64,000 nt of DNA, from contig JAAFKE010000010.1 in assembly GCA_013298215.1 (NCBI GenBank), positions 40,295 to 104,294 of the forward strand, read 5' to 3'. Shown piece by piece: positions 9,429 through 17,685 of the stretch. Numbering within the stretch: the first letter of the stretch is position 1; each line of letters opens with the position of its first letter. Position numbers and translations under genes: made by a program. Under the pieces are notes generated by a model. That model had not been told where the DNA came from. It made no database searches and saw only the letters and a list, made by a program, of their open reading frames with translations. Source of the stretch: Cytophagales bacterium. Lineage in GTDB: Bacteria; Bacteroidota; Bacteroidia; Cytophagales; Spirosomataceae.

Positions 9429-10081
9429 AAAAAACAACCCTTTTTGCCCTACTTTTTATGGTTTGCTGCGCGGGCGTTTTTGGCCAAAGCAAACCCAACA
9501 GCGTGAGCTCCGTTGGCATAGACGTGGCTAAAAACGTGCCTTACTTGTTTTTTCCGACCTTTTTTGGGGGCAAAAACGCCCTTGTCATCGAGCCAACCCT
9601 GCAACTCACCACCCTCAAACCAAATCGGTTTATCAACCTCACGCTGGGCTACACCCAAATTGACCAAGAGCGCGGCAACAACGGCAGAACGGTGCACTTT
9701 TTGAAGGGTTTTCACGCCCAAGTCATGCACGAAATACAATCCACCGACGGGCAAGTGTTTTGGGCTTACGGTGGCATGGTGGCGGTGGGCTACGGCGGGG
9801 GTGCAATTCAGATCAAAGGCGATTTTTTTCCTACCTACTTAGCACCGTTGCCCGCCTTCTCGGGGGCGGGGGCTGGCCTAAAAATTCAGGCGGGGATATA
9901 CGCAAAAGTAGCCAAACGCTGGCGGCTACGTTCGTCCATCAATCTGGGCCTGAATACCTTCGACTACGGCTCGGCCAATCCAGCGTATTTACCAGGTGCG
10001 GGGCCATTTTGGGGACTCAACGCGAGGCATTTTGCCCAAACGGCTGGCCTGAACTTGCAGGTTTTTTATCTGACCAAATAA
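9425..10081 (+). CDS. Envelope protein, DUF6048-like, probable beta barrel
   Basis: This 218-residue protein has a cleavable signal peptide (MKKTTLFALLFMVCCAGVFG) followed by alternating hydrophobic strands and an aromatic C-terminus (LNLQVFYLTK), which suggests a small outer-membrane barrel. The opening of the mature part (VSSVGIDVAKNVPYLFFP) recalls DUF6048. The gene starts in an ATGA overlap with the DUF6452-like lipoprotein gene, so the two products probably act together. Their job is not known. Its 3' end overlaps the opposite-strand small lipoprotein gene by 65 bp. Confidence 0.72.
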   Translation: MKKTTLFALLFMVCCAGVFGQSKPNSVSSVGIDVAKNVPYLFFPTFFGGKNALVIEPTLQLTTLKPNRFINLTLGYTQIDQERGNNGRTVHFLKGFHAQVMHEIQSTDGQVFWAYGGMVAVGYGGGAIQIKGDFFPTYLAPLPAFSGAGAGLKIQAGIYAKVAKRWRLRSSINLGLNTFDYGSANPAYLPGAGPFWGLNARHFAQTAGLNLQVFYLTK

Positions 10082-10277
10082 CCTTTACTCTTCTCTCAAA
10101 ACACCATCTTCTACGTACCAGTGTCGTTGCAAAATCGTTGTTTTGGTGGGCTTCCAAGTAGGTACGCTGCCAAGCATTTTCGCCATCGGCTGGCTTGGCC
10201 GCCGCAACGGGCGTTTGCTGGGTGCAAGACGTTTCCGTTAAAAAACAAAATAGACACAGAACGGTGAATAGTCTCAT
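10017..10277 (-). CDS. Possible small lipoprotein
   Basis: This 86-residue reading frame starts with a convincing lipoprotein signal (MRLFTVLCLFCFLTETSC, Cys18), followed by a short Ala/Pro linker. The C-terminal third lies over the 3' end of the DUF6048-like gene and has low-complexity basic character, so the true end of a functional protein is uncertain. It may be a genuine small lipoprotein or the 5' remnant of a longer gene. No family is recognised. Confidence 0.4.
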   Translation of the reverse strand: MRLFTVLCLFCFLTETSCTQQTPVAAAKPADGENAWQRTYLEAHQNNDFATTLVRRRWCFERRVKVIWSDKKPASSGQPFGQNASR

Positions 10278-10358
10278 AAAATCTTGCTTGGGAGTAGTGG
10301 CATTTGCGCGTTTTTTTACCTTTAATCCAAATTTATGAAAATTAAAATTCTACATTCA

Positions 10359-10366
10359 TACCTTTG
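10359..10366 (+). promoter_or_regulatory. Putative -7 box for the TerC-family gene
   Basis: TACCTTTG matches TAnnTTTG and lies about 60 bp before the ATG at 10427. No clear -33 element was found. Confidence 0.4.
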
Positions 10367-10426
10367 CCAAAATAATTGTGCTGCCGAAGAGGCGGTTTTT
10401 GGCGTAATCAACTCAATACTTTACCT

Positions 10427-11506
10427 ATGTTTTCATACGAAACACTTTTTTTTGCGGGCTTTGCTATTTTTGTAATTTTCGTTATGTTGCTCGATTTGGG
10501 CTTTTTTTCCAAACAAAAGAGCCACGAAGTTAGCTTTAAGGAGGCTGGTATTTGGAGTGCCATTTGGGTAGTATTAGCAATAAGTTTCTATTTTTTCTTA
10601 AAGCAGTTCGGCTACCTCGTCCATGGCATTGTCGATTTTGCCCACCTGCAAGAAATCAGAGACCAGTACGCCAAACACGTAGAACTCACTGCGGGCAATT
10701 TTGAAGTCAGCCTGCAGCGTTTTCAAAACAACATGGCCTTGGAATACATTACGGGTTATTTGGTAGAGTATTCGCTCTCGGCCGACAATATTTTTGTGTT
10801 CATTCTGATCCTCAACTCGTTTGGGGTACACAAACGGTACTACAAAAAAATTCTGGTTTGGGGCATTTTGGGGGCCATTGTTCTGCGCTTTGTGTTCATT
10901 TTTGTGGGAGCCGCCCTCCTCGAACGCTTCGACTGGATCATCTATATTTTTGGGGCGTTTCTGGTTTACACGGGCGTGAAACTATTTTTTGGCAACGACG
11001 AAGACGAGGCCATCGAACCGTCCTCTCATCCCGTTGTGCGGGTGGTGTCGAAGTATTTTAATGTGTACAAGCGCAACATAACCGATCATTTTTTGATCTA
11101 CCACCGTGGGTTCAAAAAGTGGTTCGTAACGCCCCTTTTCATTGTCGTTATGGTTATTGCTTTCACCGACGTGGTCTTCGCCGTCGATTCGATCCCTGCC
11201 ATTTTTTCGATCACCAAAGACCCCTACATTGTGTTTTTCTCCAATGTTTTCGCCATCATGGGGCTTCGGTCAATGTTCTTTTTCTTGTCGAGTATCATGG
11301 GAATGTTCCGTTTTTTGAAGGTTGGGTTGGCCATTTTACTCACCTACATTGGCCTAAAAATGATCTTCCACCACTATTTGGAGGCTTGGGGTTTCAAAAC
11401 AGAATATTCGCTCTACGTCATTTTGCTCATTTTGGGCGGTAGTATCGGCCTCAGTATGTTGTTTCCGAAGCAAGAAAACGTCGATTCAAACACCCACGTT
11501 AAATAA
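10427..11506 (+). CDS. TerC-family integral membrane protein
   Basis: This 359-residue inner-membrane protein belongs to the TerC (tellurium resistance/metal exporter) family. Some members export manganese during protein secretion; others are known only for tellurite resistance. The family blocks EYSLSADNIFVFILIL and FTDVVFAVDSIPAIFS, with conserved Asp residues in membrane segments, are intact, and about nine hydrophobic segments are visible. Between the second and third segments a soluble stretch of about 40 residues (from HGIVDFAHLQEIRDQ) appears longer than in compact TerC proteins. A promoter-like TACCTTTG lies upstream. The gene stands alone. Confidence 0.9.
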   Translation: MFSYETLFFAGFAIFVIFVMLLDLGFFSKQKSHEVSFKEAGIWSAIWVVLAISFYFFLKQFGYLVHGIVDFAHLQEIRDQYAKHVELTAGNFEVSLQRFQNNMALEYITGYLVEYSLSADNIFVFILILNSFGVHKRYYKKILVWGILGAIVLRFVFIFVGAALLERFDWIIYIFGAFLVYTGVKLFFGNDEDEAIEPSSHPVVRVVSKYFNVYKRNITDHFLIYHRGFKKWFVTPLFIVVMVIAFTDVVFAVDSIPAIFSITKDPYIVFFSNVFAIMGLRSMFFFLSSIMGMFRFLKVGLAILLTYIGLKMIFHHYLEAWGFKTEYSLYVILLILGGSIGLSMLFPKQENVDSNTHVK

Positions 11507-11682
11507 CTTCGACAAAGTCTAATCGTTTGTTAATCAACGATTTAAGGTTACGAAAAATAACTTTCGATTTTGTTGAGTGGCGTGAGTCGAACAGGGTTCC
11601 GTGGAGATGTGGAAATGTAATCGCAGCGGCGTACAGTGTCCACCTCATTTGCTACAAACCACTGTTGGGTACAGTAGCTTTT

Positions 11683-12531
11683 TTAGAGCTTCTTGATTTC
11701 CTCCTGTGATAATCCTGTCAGTTTTGCTATGTCAGAGGTCGAAAGTCCCATTTGCTTTGCTCGTTTAGCGATTTCAATTTTTCCCTCAATTTTTCCCTCA
11801 ATTTTTCCCTCGTCAAATGCTGTATCTATTGTATTTTTATAATCTCTGTAAACTTTCAAACTATTTTCGTACAAACTAAGATCAGTTTGTCCAAGTTTTG
11901 ATAATTCGGCTTTCTCAAATGCTTGTTCAAATACGTCGTCCGAAAAAATGGTTGGCATACTCTGAAAGTCCTCTAAATGTTTAATGAAATACAGCCACTT
12001 ATCTAAACGAGTTTCTAATTTTGTCTCCGATTTAGCAAAATTGGGCATTTCCAGATAAACATAAGTCAGTTTATCGTAGAATACTTTCCCATGTTGGTTT
12101 TTGAGTTTTATCGTATGTAAATATTCGCTTCGTTCAGTTTCTGTTTCGTAATCGTCAAAAGTGAAGTCTAAAATTCCGATGCAATAAACTGCCGTTAAAT
12201 TGTAATTCCAGTTCCCTTTTTCCGCTTGCTCCCTGATTGGGAAAGTTGAATAATAAATGGTTCTCTCCTTAAAATAGTTTTGCTTTGCTTTTTGAAGTTC
12301 TACTATAAATTTTTCTCCCTTATCGTTTTCACAATAAATGTCATAGATGGCCTTTCTGTCCAACTCAGTCGTTCCGAGTTGTTCGTTGTTTTTAAAAGTA
12401 AGGTTAACAATTTTATTTTTTTCGGGCAACAATGAGTTTAAGAAGTCAATAAGTTGGGGCTTACTTACTTCTTCGCCAAATATCTTTTTAAAACCGAAGT
12501 CGGTATATGGATTTATATATTTTGCCTTCAT
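11683..12531 (-). CDS. Rpn-family recombination-promoting nuclease (PD-(D/E)XK)
   Basis: This 282-residue protein belongs to the Rpn/YhgA-like family, formerly called PD-(D/E)XK transposases. Members cut DNA and promote recA-independent recombination, and some are discussed as phage defence. The N-terminus INPYTDFGFKKIFG is diagnostic, and D64, E78 and Q80 form the catalytic D-x13-ExQ motif. The C-terminus carries three tandem EGKI units encoded by three 12-bp repeats, followed by a short helix-turn-helix-like tail (GLSTSDIAKLTGLSQEEI). The gene is clearly more AT-rich than its surroundings, which suggests horizontal acquisition. No transposon ends were found. Confidence 0.9.
   Translation of the reverse strand: MKAKYINPYTDFGFKKIFGEEVSKPQLIDFLNSLLPEKNKIVNLTFKNNEQLGTTELDRKAIYDIYCENDKGEKFIVELQKAKQNYFKERTIYYSTFPIREQAEKGNWNYNLTAVYCIGILDFTFDDYETETERSEYLHTIKLKNQHGKVFYDKLTYVYLEMPNFAKSETKLETRLDKWLYFIKHLEDFQSMPTIFSDDVFEQAFEKAELSKLGQTDLSLYENSLKVYRDYKNTIDTAFDEGKIEGKIEGKIEIAKRAKQMGLSTSDIAKLTGLSQEEIKKL
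11774..11809 (-). repeat. Three tandem 12-bp repeats in the Rpn gene
   Basis: The unit TCAATTTTTCCC occurs three times in a row and encodes repeated EGKI residues in the C-terminal linker. The unit is a multiple of three, so gain or loss would alter linker length without breaking the frame. Confidence 0.85.
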
Positions 12532-12639
12532 GTATTTGTCTTTAAAAGTAATTCCACAAAGTTACTCATTTTTGACTTTATGTTTGGTGATTTGTCAATG
12601 TTGAAGTGACCCATCCTGCCGCCTATTCATTCAAAACGG

Positions 12640-12666
12640 GCACGGTACTGATTCAATATTATTACT
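12640..12666 (+). promoter_or_regulatory. Shared upstream motif, possible regulatory site
   Basis: A 16-bp string ATTCAATATTATTACT at 12651-12666 recurs exactly, in the same orientation to its downstream gene, at 45755-45740 before the aldose epimerase gene. Both copies are preceded by TCATTCAAAA. Here it lies 43 bp before the ECF sigma gene. The AT-rich make-up means chance cannot be excluded. Confidence 0.3.
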
Positions 12667-12708
12667 CAAAGTGGTATTTAGTACAAATTTTTATTTACTT
12701 TGTACCAA

Positions 12709-13302
12709 ATGCTATTCAACTTTATTGATACCGACCAGCAACTACTGGCTCGAATTGCCACTGGCGACAACCTGGCGTTTGAGCTGCTATACCGGCGGTA
12801 TTTCTCGAAACTCTACGGATCGGTCTATAAACGCCTTCAAGACCGACCGCAAACTGAGGAGGTTATCCAAGAGTTGTTTGTGTCTTTGTGGGAGCGGCGG
12901 GCGCAACTAACAACCATCGAAAACACCGAAGGGTACCTTTTCGGTGCGGCAAAATACCTGGTCATCGCGCGTTTTAAACAAAACAGTCTGCTCGAAAAAT
13001 ACGGCACCAACGGGACTGACCCCGACGGCGGCGGTAATTTTACCGAGCAGACTGTTGCTTTCGATGAACTCAATGAGGCCTACGCCCAGGCTCTTTTGCA
13101 GCTTCCAGGGCGTTGTCGCGAAGTTTTTGTGTTGAGCAGATCTGGGTTGTCGCAGCGCGAAATTTCGGAGCAGTTAGCTATTTCACAAAAAACGGTGGAG
13201 AGCCAAATCTCCAAAGCCCTCCGGATACTCCGCCAACTACTGCGACACTACACCGTACTCCTTTGTATCTTAGTGAACTTCTACTTGCATTGGTATTCGT
13301 AA
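12709..13302 (+). CDS. ECF sigma factor (RNA polymerase sigma-70 family)
   Basis: This 197-residue ECF sigma factor has a sigma region 2 (LAFELLYRRYFSKLYGSVYKRL ... EEVIQELFVSLWERR) and a region 4 helix-turn-helix (LPGRCREVFVLSRSGLSQREISEQLAISQKTVESQISKAL). It should direct transcription from a dedicated promoter set. The C-terminus ends in a hydrophobic stretch (YTVLLCILVNFYLHWYS), a feature seen in Bacteroidota ECF factors. I chose the ATG at 12709; a TTG three codons earlier is possible. No FecR-like anti-sigma gene follows, because the next gene is convergent and overlaps by 22 bp. The target genes are unknown. Confidence 0.92.
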   Translation: MLFNFIDTDQQLLARIATGDNLAFELLYRRYFSKLYGSVYKRLQDRPQTEEVIQELFVSLWERRAQLTTIENTEGYLFGAAKYLVIARFKQNSLLEKYGTNGTDPDGGGNFTEQTVAFDELNEAYAQALLQLPGRCREVFVLSRSGLSQREISEQLAISQKTVESQISKALRILRQLLRHYTVLLCILVNFYLHWYS

Positions 13303-14102
13303 TTGTAAGTTGTAACGCGGCCAGCGGTGTCGGTGGCAGACCGTAGTTTTACGACGGCCTCGGTGGGCAGCCCTTTTTGGTTATACAAATAATTGACCGT
13401 TCCGTTTTGGTTATTGGCCCTAAAAGCGGTCGGATTGTGGCGATTGGGCGCGTTGCCGAGCATCAAGTTCAGCAGTTGCATGGCCCTTGCCGCCGTGTAA
13501 ACGTTGGGTTTGCCATCGAAAGCCGTAAAGATCGCCAGCGTACTGTCGATTGTAGTACCTGGCAAGCGCGCCGAAAACTTAGTGGCGTTTCTGGTGCTGT
13601 CGTAGTCCCACAGATAAGTTAGGCCGCGTTGCGGTGCAAACTTAACAACGCGTTTTTGAGCGTCGTAATCAACCGTAATCGTGTCGTCGGCGCGTGCGCC
13701 AGAGTTTAGAATTCGGTACGACTTGACGGTCTTCATCAGCTTAGTGTCGGCATCGTACTCAATTTCGTACTGGAAACTCTGGTCGCGGACGGCCAAGTTA
13801 GTCTCTCTAAATTTAGTGAGCAGTTTAGCCGCGTCGTACTCGAAGGTATAACGTTTGAGGAGCCGATTGCTCGAATCAGCCGAAAACTCGAACACCCGGT
13901 TGAGTTGCCCAGTGGTATCGAACTGATAGCTCCGGAAGATGACACCGTTTATTTTTTCGGTAACCAGCAAACAACCCTGCGCCGCCATGGCCGTAGAATC
14001 TACAACCTGCGGGTCGGGTTCTGCTCCCGATTTGGGCTTGCAGGCATTGAACTGCAAGGTAATTACCACCAGAATAGTTAGAAAGGCGATAAATTTTTTC
14101 AT
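13281..14102 (-). CDS. Lipoprotein with YD-repeat-like beta structure
   Basis: This 273-residue protein has a lipoprotein signal ending at Cys21 (LTILVVITLQFNAC). The mature part contains recurring strand motifs of the type YEYDA-KLLTKF, YDADTKLMKTV and YDAQKRVVKFA, like those of DUF4595 and YD/RHS-type beta-sheet proteins of Bacteroidota. It is probably a surface or periplasmic lipoprotein. I preferred the ATG at 14102 because MKKFIAFLTI begins the signal peptide directly. It overlaps the ECF sigma gene tail-to-tail by 22 bp. The function is unknown. Confidence 0.7.
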   Translation of the reverse strand: MKKFIAFLTILVVITLQFNACKPKSGAEPDPQVVDSTAMAAQGCLLVTEKINGVIFRSYQFDTTGQLNRVFEFSADSSNRLLKRYTFEYDAAKLLTKFRETNLAVRDQSFQYEIEYDADTKLMKTVKSYRILNSGARADDTITVDYDAQKRVVKFAPQRGLTYLWDYDSTRNATKFSARLPGTTIDSTLAIFTAFDGKPNVYTAARAMQLLNLMLGNAPNRHNPTAFRANNQNGTVNYLYNQKGLPTEAVVKLRSATDTAGRVTTYNYEYQCK

Positions 14103-14282
14103 AGTATTGAACAATTGAGATGGGTTATTTCTTTTCCAAACAAACCCATTACAAATACCGTACCAATTTTAAAACAAACACGACCGAGGCACCGAAACAG
14201 AGATCAGCGGCCAAATAAGGAGATTCACGGGCGCTTTATCTTTCGCAGTATGACAATAGCAACTTCTCAACTCTTTTTAACG

Positions 14283-17039
14283 ATGAAACACTACCCCCAC
14301 TTTCTCATCTTCAATTTAATATTTTTAGGGCTAATGACGGCCACGCGCGGTTTGAGCCAAAAAAGCAATGTGACGGCCACGGCCCTGAGCTGCGAGCACA
14401 AAACCGACCCCGTGGGCATAGACACGCCCGCCCCGCGCCTGAGTTGGAAGCTACAAACCACTACCCGAAACCAAAAACAGACCGCCTACCAAATAAAAGT
14501 GGCTACTTCGGCTACATTCGACAAAAAAAGTTTGGTGTGGGATTCTAACAAAAAAATAGCTGCCACATCGGTGCTGCTGCCCTACGAAGGCATGACACTC
14601 CGAAGCGGCACACGGTATTTTTGGCAAGTTAAAATTTGGGACGCGCAAGGCGTTGAGTCGGCTTGGAGTGCTGTATCATTTTGGGAAATGAGCCTACTTA
14701 CGGCTTCCGACTGGAAAGCAAAATGGATAGAACCCGCCCTCCAGCAAATAGCCAAGGAGGAGGATTCGCCCGCGTCGATGCTGCGTAAATCGTTTGTCAT
14801 CAAATCAAAAATAACCTCGGCGCGGGCCTACGTGACCAGCCACGGTTTTTATGAACTGCACCTAAACGGCCAAAAAGTGGGCAACGAAGAGCTGACCCCT
14901 GGCTGGACGTCGTACCACAAAAGGATTCAGTACCAAACCTACGACGTAACAGCCCAACTGCGCACGGGGGCAAACGCCGTCGGGGCGTTTCTGGGCGAAG
15001 GCTGGTATCGGTCGCCGTTGGGCTGGGAAGATAACATAGCCTACTACGGCAAGCGGCTGGGGTTGCTCTGCCAGATCCACGTAAAATACGCCAATGGTTC
15101 GGAAGAAACGATTGGCAGCGATGACACTTGGAAGTATACCACCGACGGCCCAATACGGATCAACGAACTCTACGACGGCGAAGCTTACGATGCCACCCGC
15201 GAAATGAAAGGCTGGGATGAGGCCAGCTTCGACGACTCCAAATGGGCAGCCGTACAAATAGCCAACTTCGACAACAACGTGCTCATTGCTCCCCAGGGTG
15301 TGCCAACCAAACGTATCGAAGAAATAAAGCCTATTAAGGTTTTTAGAACACCAAAAGGCTTACTCGTGGCCGACATGGGACAGAACATGGTTGGCTGGAT
15401 ACGGCTCAAAATCAGCGGCCCGCGCGGCACAAAAATAACCTTGCGCCACGCCGAAGTATTAGATAAATTCGGTGATTTTTATTTGGACAACCTCCGTTCA
15501 GCAAAGGCAAAGGCCACCTACACGCTCAAAGGCGATGGCCAAGAAACCTTCGAGCCGCGCTTTACTTTCATGGGGTTTAGGTATGTGAGCATTGAAGGTG
15601 CACCAACCGAGATTAATGCCGAGAATTTGACGGGCGTGGTGGTTCACTCTGACATGAAACCCACCGGGACTTTCGATTGCTCGAACCCCTTAGTGAACCA
15701 ACTGCAACGTAATATTCTGTGGGGCCAGAAAGGAAATTTTGTGGACGTGCCCACCGACTGCCCCCAACGCGACGAACGCCTCGGCTGGACGGGCGACGCG
15801 CAGGCGTTTTGCCGAACGGCGGCCTATAACATGAACGTGGCGGCTTTTTTCACAAAATGGCTCAAAGACCTGGCCGCCGACCAACGCCCCGATGGTAGCG
15901 TGCCGTTTGTGTCGCCAGATATAATCAATAAAATGGGTGGAAACTCCGTACCCGTTTCGGCGGGCTGGGCCGACGTGGCCGTGATTGCCCCTTGGACGAT
16001 TTACCAAGTATATGGCGACAAACGCCTGCTGGAAACCCAGTACCCGAGCATGAAGGCCTACGTAGAATACCAGCGCAAAAAATCGGTGAATTATCTCTGG
16101 AAAAACGGCAGCGTGTTTGGCGATTGGCTCTTTTATAAGCCAGCGATGAACAGCCACACCGAAGCCGATGGTTTTACGAACCGAGACTATATTTGTGCGG
16201 CTTTTTTCGGGTATTCGACCAGCCTACTGACCGAGGCAGCACGGGCCTTGGGCAAAACCGAAGACGTGGCGCAGTACGGCGCATTGTTTGAAAATATAAA
16301 AAAATCGTTTAATGCGCAGTACGTTACACCAGAGGGACGCATTGCACCCGACTCTCAAACGGCCTACGTACTGGCCCTTATGTTTGACCTGCTGCCCGAA
16401 AACCTCCGATCTAAAGCTACCAACTATTTGGTTGAGGACATCGAAGGCCGAAAAAACCACCTATCGACGGGCTTTTTGGGCACACCGTATCTGTGCCACG
16501 TTTTGAGCCAAAATGGCCGCGCCGATGTAGGCTACGATCTGCTGCTGCAAGAAACCTACCCGTCGTGGTTGTATCCCGTAAAAATGGGAGCAACCACCAT
16601 CTGGGAGCGCTGGGATGGCCAGAAACCCGATAGTACGTTTCAGGATAAGGGCATGAACTCTTTCAATCATTACGCCTACGGAGCCATCGGCGACTGGATG
16701 TATCGGGTGGTGGCGGGTATAGAAATTGACCCGAACAAACCTGGCTACCAGCACTTTTTTGTTCAACCCCAACCTACCAATAAACTCTCGTATGCCAAGG
16801 CCACGTTTGAGTCGAACTACGGGGAGATTGCAGCAGGCTGGCAGCGCCAAAACGGCAAAATGAAAATGACCGTGAAAGTGCCCGCCAATACTACGGCTAC
16901 AATTAAGATTCCGCACGGCACAGTTGCGGGCATAACCGAGAGCGGCAGCCCGCTCAAAGACGGGTTTCCCGATGCAAAAGCCACCAAAGGCGTTGTTGAA
17001 CTTGTGGTTGGTTCGGGAGATTATATTTTTGAGTTCTAA
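14283..17039 (+). CDS. Alpha-L-rhamnosidase, GH78
   Basis: This secreted enzyme of 918 residues removes terminal alpha-L-rhamnose from plant or bacterial glycans. It has a signal peptide (HFLIFNLIFLGLMTATRGLSQ), an N-terminal beta-sandwich (NVTATALSCEHKTDPVGIDTPAPRLSW is a family signature), the rhamnosidase N-domain, the six-hairpin catalytic domain and a C-terminal beta domain. The likely general acid is E498 in CPQRDERLGWTGDAQAF and the likely general base E775 in WERWDG; the assignment rests on known GH78 structures. The ATG at 14283 was chosen at the signal peptide. A strong terminator follows at 17.04 kb. The enzyme probably acts in the periplasm or on the cell surface. Confidence 0.95.
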   Translation: MKHYPHFLIFNLIFLGLMTATRGLSQKSNVTATALSCEHKTDPVGIDTPAPRLSWKLQTTTRNQKQTAYQIKVATSATFDKKSLVWDSNKKIAATSVLLPYEGMTLRSGTRYFWQVKIWDAQGVESAWSAVSFWEMSLLTASDWKAKWIEPALQQIAKEEDSPASMLRKSFVIKSKITSARAYVTSHGFYELHLNGQKVGNEELTPGWTSYHKRIQYQTYDVTAQLRTGANAVGAFLGEGWYRSPLGWEDNIAYYGKRLGLLCQIHVKYANGSEETIGSDDTWKYTTDGPIRINELYDGEAYDATREMKGWDEASFDDSKWAAVQIANFDNNVLIAPQGVPTKRIEEIKPIKVFRTPKGLLVADMGQNMVGWIRLKISGPRGTKITLRHAEVLDKFGDFYLDNLRSAKAKATYTLKGDGQETFEPRFTFMGFRYVSIEGAPTEINAENLTGVVVHSDMKPTGTFDCSNPLVNQLQRNILWGQKGNFVDVPTDCPQRDERLGWTGDAQAFCRTAAYNMNVAAFFTKWLKDLAADQRPDGSVPFVSPDIINKMGGNSVPVSAGWADVAVIAPWTIYQVYGDKRLLETQYPSMKAYVEYQRKKSVNYLWKNGSVFGDWLFYKPAMNSHTEADGFTNRDYICAAFFGYSTSLLTEAARALGKTEDVAQYGALFENIKKSFNAQYVTPEGRIAPDSQTAYVLALMFDLLPENLRSKATNYLVEDIEGRKNHLSTGFLGTPYLCHVLSQNGRADVGYDLLLQETYPSWLYPVKMGATTIWERWDGQKPDSTFQDKGMNSFNHYAYGAIGDWMYRVVAGIEIDPNKPGYQHFFVQPQPTNKLSYAKATFESNYGEIAAGWQRQNGKMKMTVKVPANTTATIKIPHGTVAGITESGSPLKDGFPDAKATKGVVELVVGSGDYIFEF

Positions 17040-17079
17040 AAAAAAAGCGTGCGGAGGTTTGCTCCGCACGCTTTTTTTG
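17038..17079. terminator. Bidirectional intrinsic terminator
   Basis: A perfect 10-bp stem (GCGTGCGGAG at 17047-17056 pairing with CTCCGCACGC at 17062-17071, loop of 5) is flanked by A-runs upstream and seven T downstream. It lies between the GH78 gene and the convergent 152-residue lipoprotein gene, so it can serve both. Confidence 0.92.
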
Positions 17080-17097
17080 TTGGGCATCAACGCCGCT

Positions 17098-17556
17098 TTA
17101 CTTGGGGCAAGTGCCCGTGCCACGGAAGTTTTCTACCTTAATTTTCACTTCTTTGCCTCCCTGCGTGGCGGCATCCAACGTGCGGTTGCCCGCCAGTTCG
17201 TCGCATTTGGCATCTTTCTCAACGTGCAACCACGCGTCCGTGCCGTTTTTGGGGTTACGAACAACCTTAAACTCCAATTTTTTGTCGAAGTCCTTCGTCG
17301 AAACGTCCACGCTGAAAGTGCCATCGGCCTGCTTCATCAGCGTTGTTGTAGACTTGTCTGGAGTCCAAGCATCTTTGGTGAAGCTCCCCGCCAATACAAA
17401 AACATCGGAGGCCATAATGGTGGTGGGCATCGTTACGATTACCCGCACTTGCTCGCTCGTTGGCCCTGCGGCGGCAGCAACCATTGTGGAGTCTTTGCTA
17501 CAGCCGAAGACAGCTACCAGGCCGCCTACGACGATCAAACTCAATACTCTTTTCAT
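17098..17556 (-). CDS. Lipoprotein with probable starch-binding-like fold
   Basis: This 152-residue protein has a lipoprotein signal ending at Cys19 (VVGGLVAVFGC). The region from VRVIVTMPTTIMASDVFVLAGSFTKDAW resembles CBM20/CBM48-type folds, which often begin VFVVGSF.. and continue with K-x-DGTFSVDV and KLEFKVVRNPKNGTDAW. It probably binds a glycan, but a specific ligand cannot be read from the sequence. It is convergent with the GH78 gene and divergent from the GH13 gene, so it sits between two glycan-active enzymes. The binding-module call is an inference. Confidence 0.62.
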   Translation of the reverse strand: MKRVLSLIVVGGLVAVFGCSKDSTMVAAAAGPTSEQVRVIVTMPTTIMASDVFVLAGSFTKDAWTPDKSTTTLMKQADGTFSVDVSTKDFDKKLEFKVVRNPKNGTDAWLHVEKDAKCDELAGNRTLDAATQGGKEVKIKVENFRGTGTCPK

Positions 17557-17685
17557 TTTAAATAGCGTTTTTTGGTGTTAAATAATTTGACTTGATAACA
17601 AAACGGCTACAAAATTAAAGAATCGTGTTTTTTTTACCAAATAGGTACTACTTTCGTAATCGATTACTTATCCAAGCAACTTGTC

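Noticed and set aside
11507..11682. Possible mobile element end next to the Rpn gene
   Set aside because: No terminal inverted repeats, target duplications or transposase fragments were found in this spacer.
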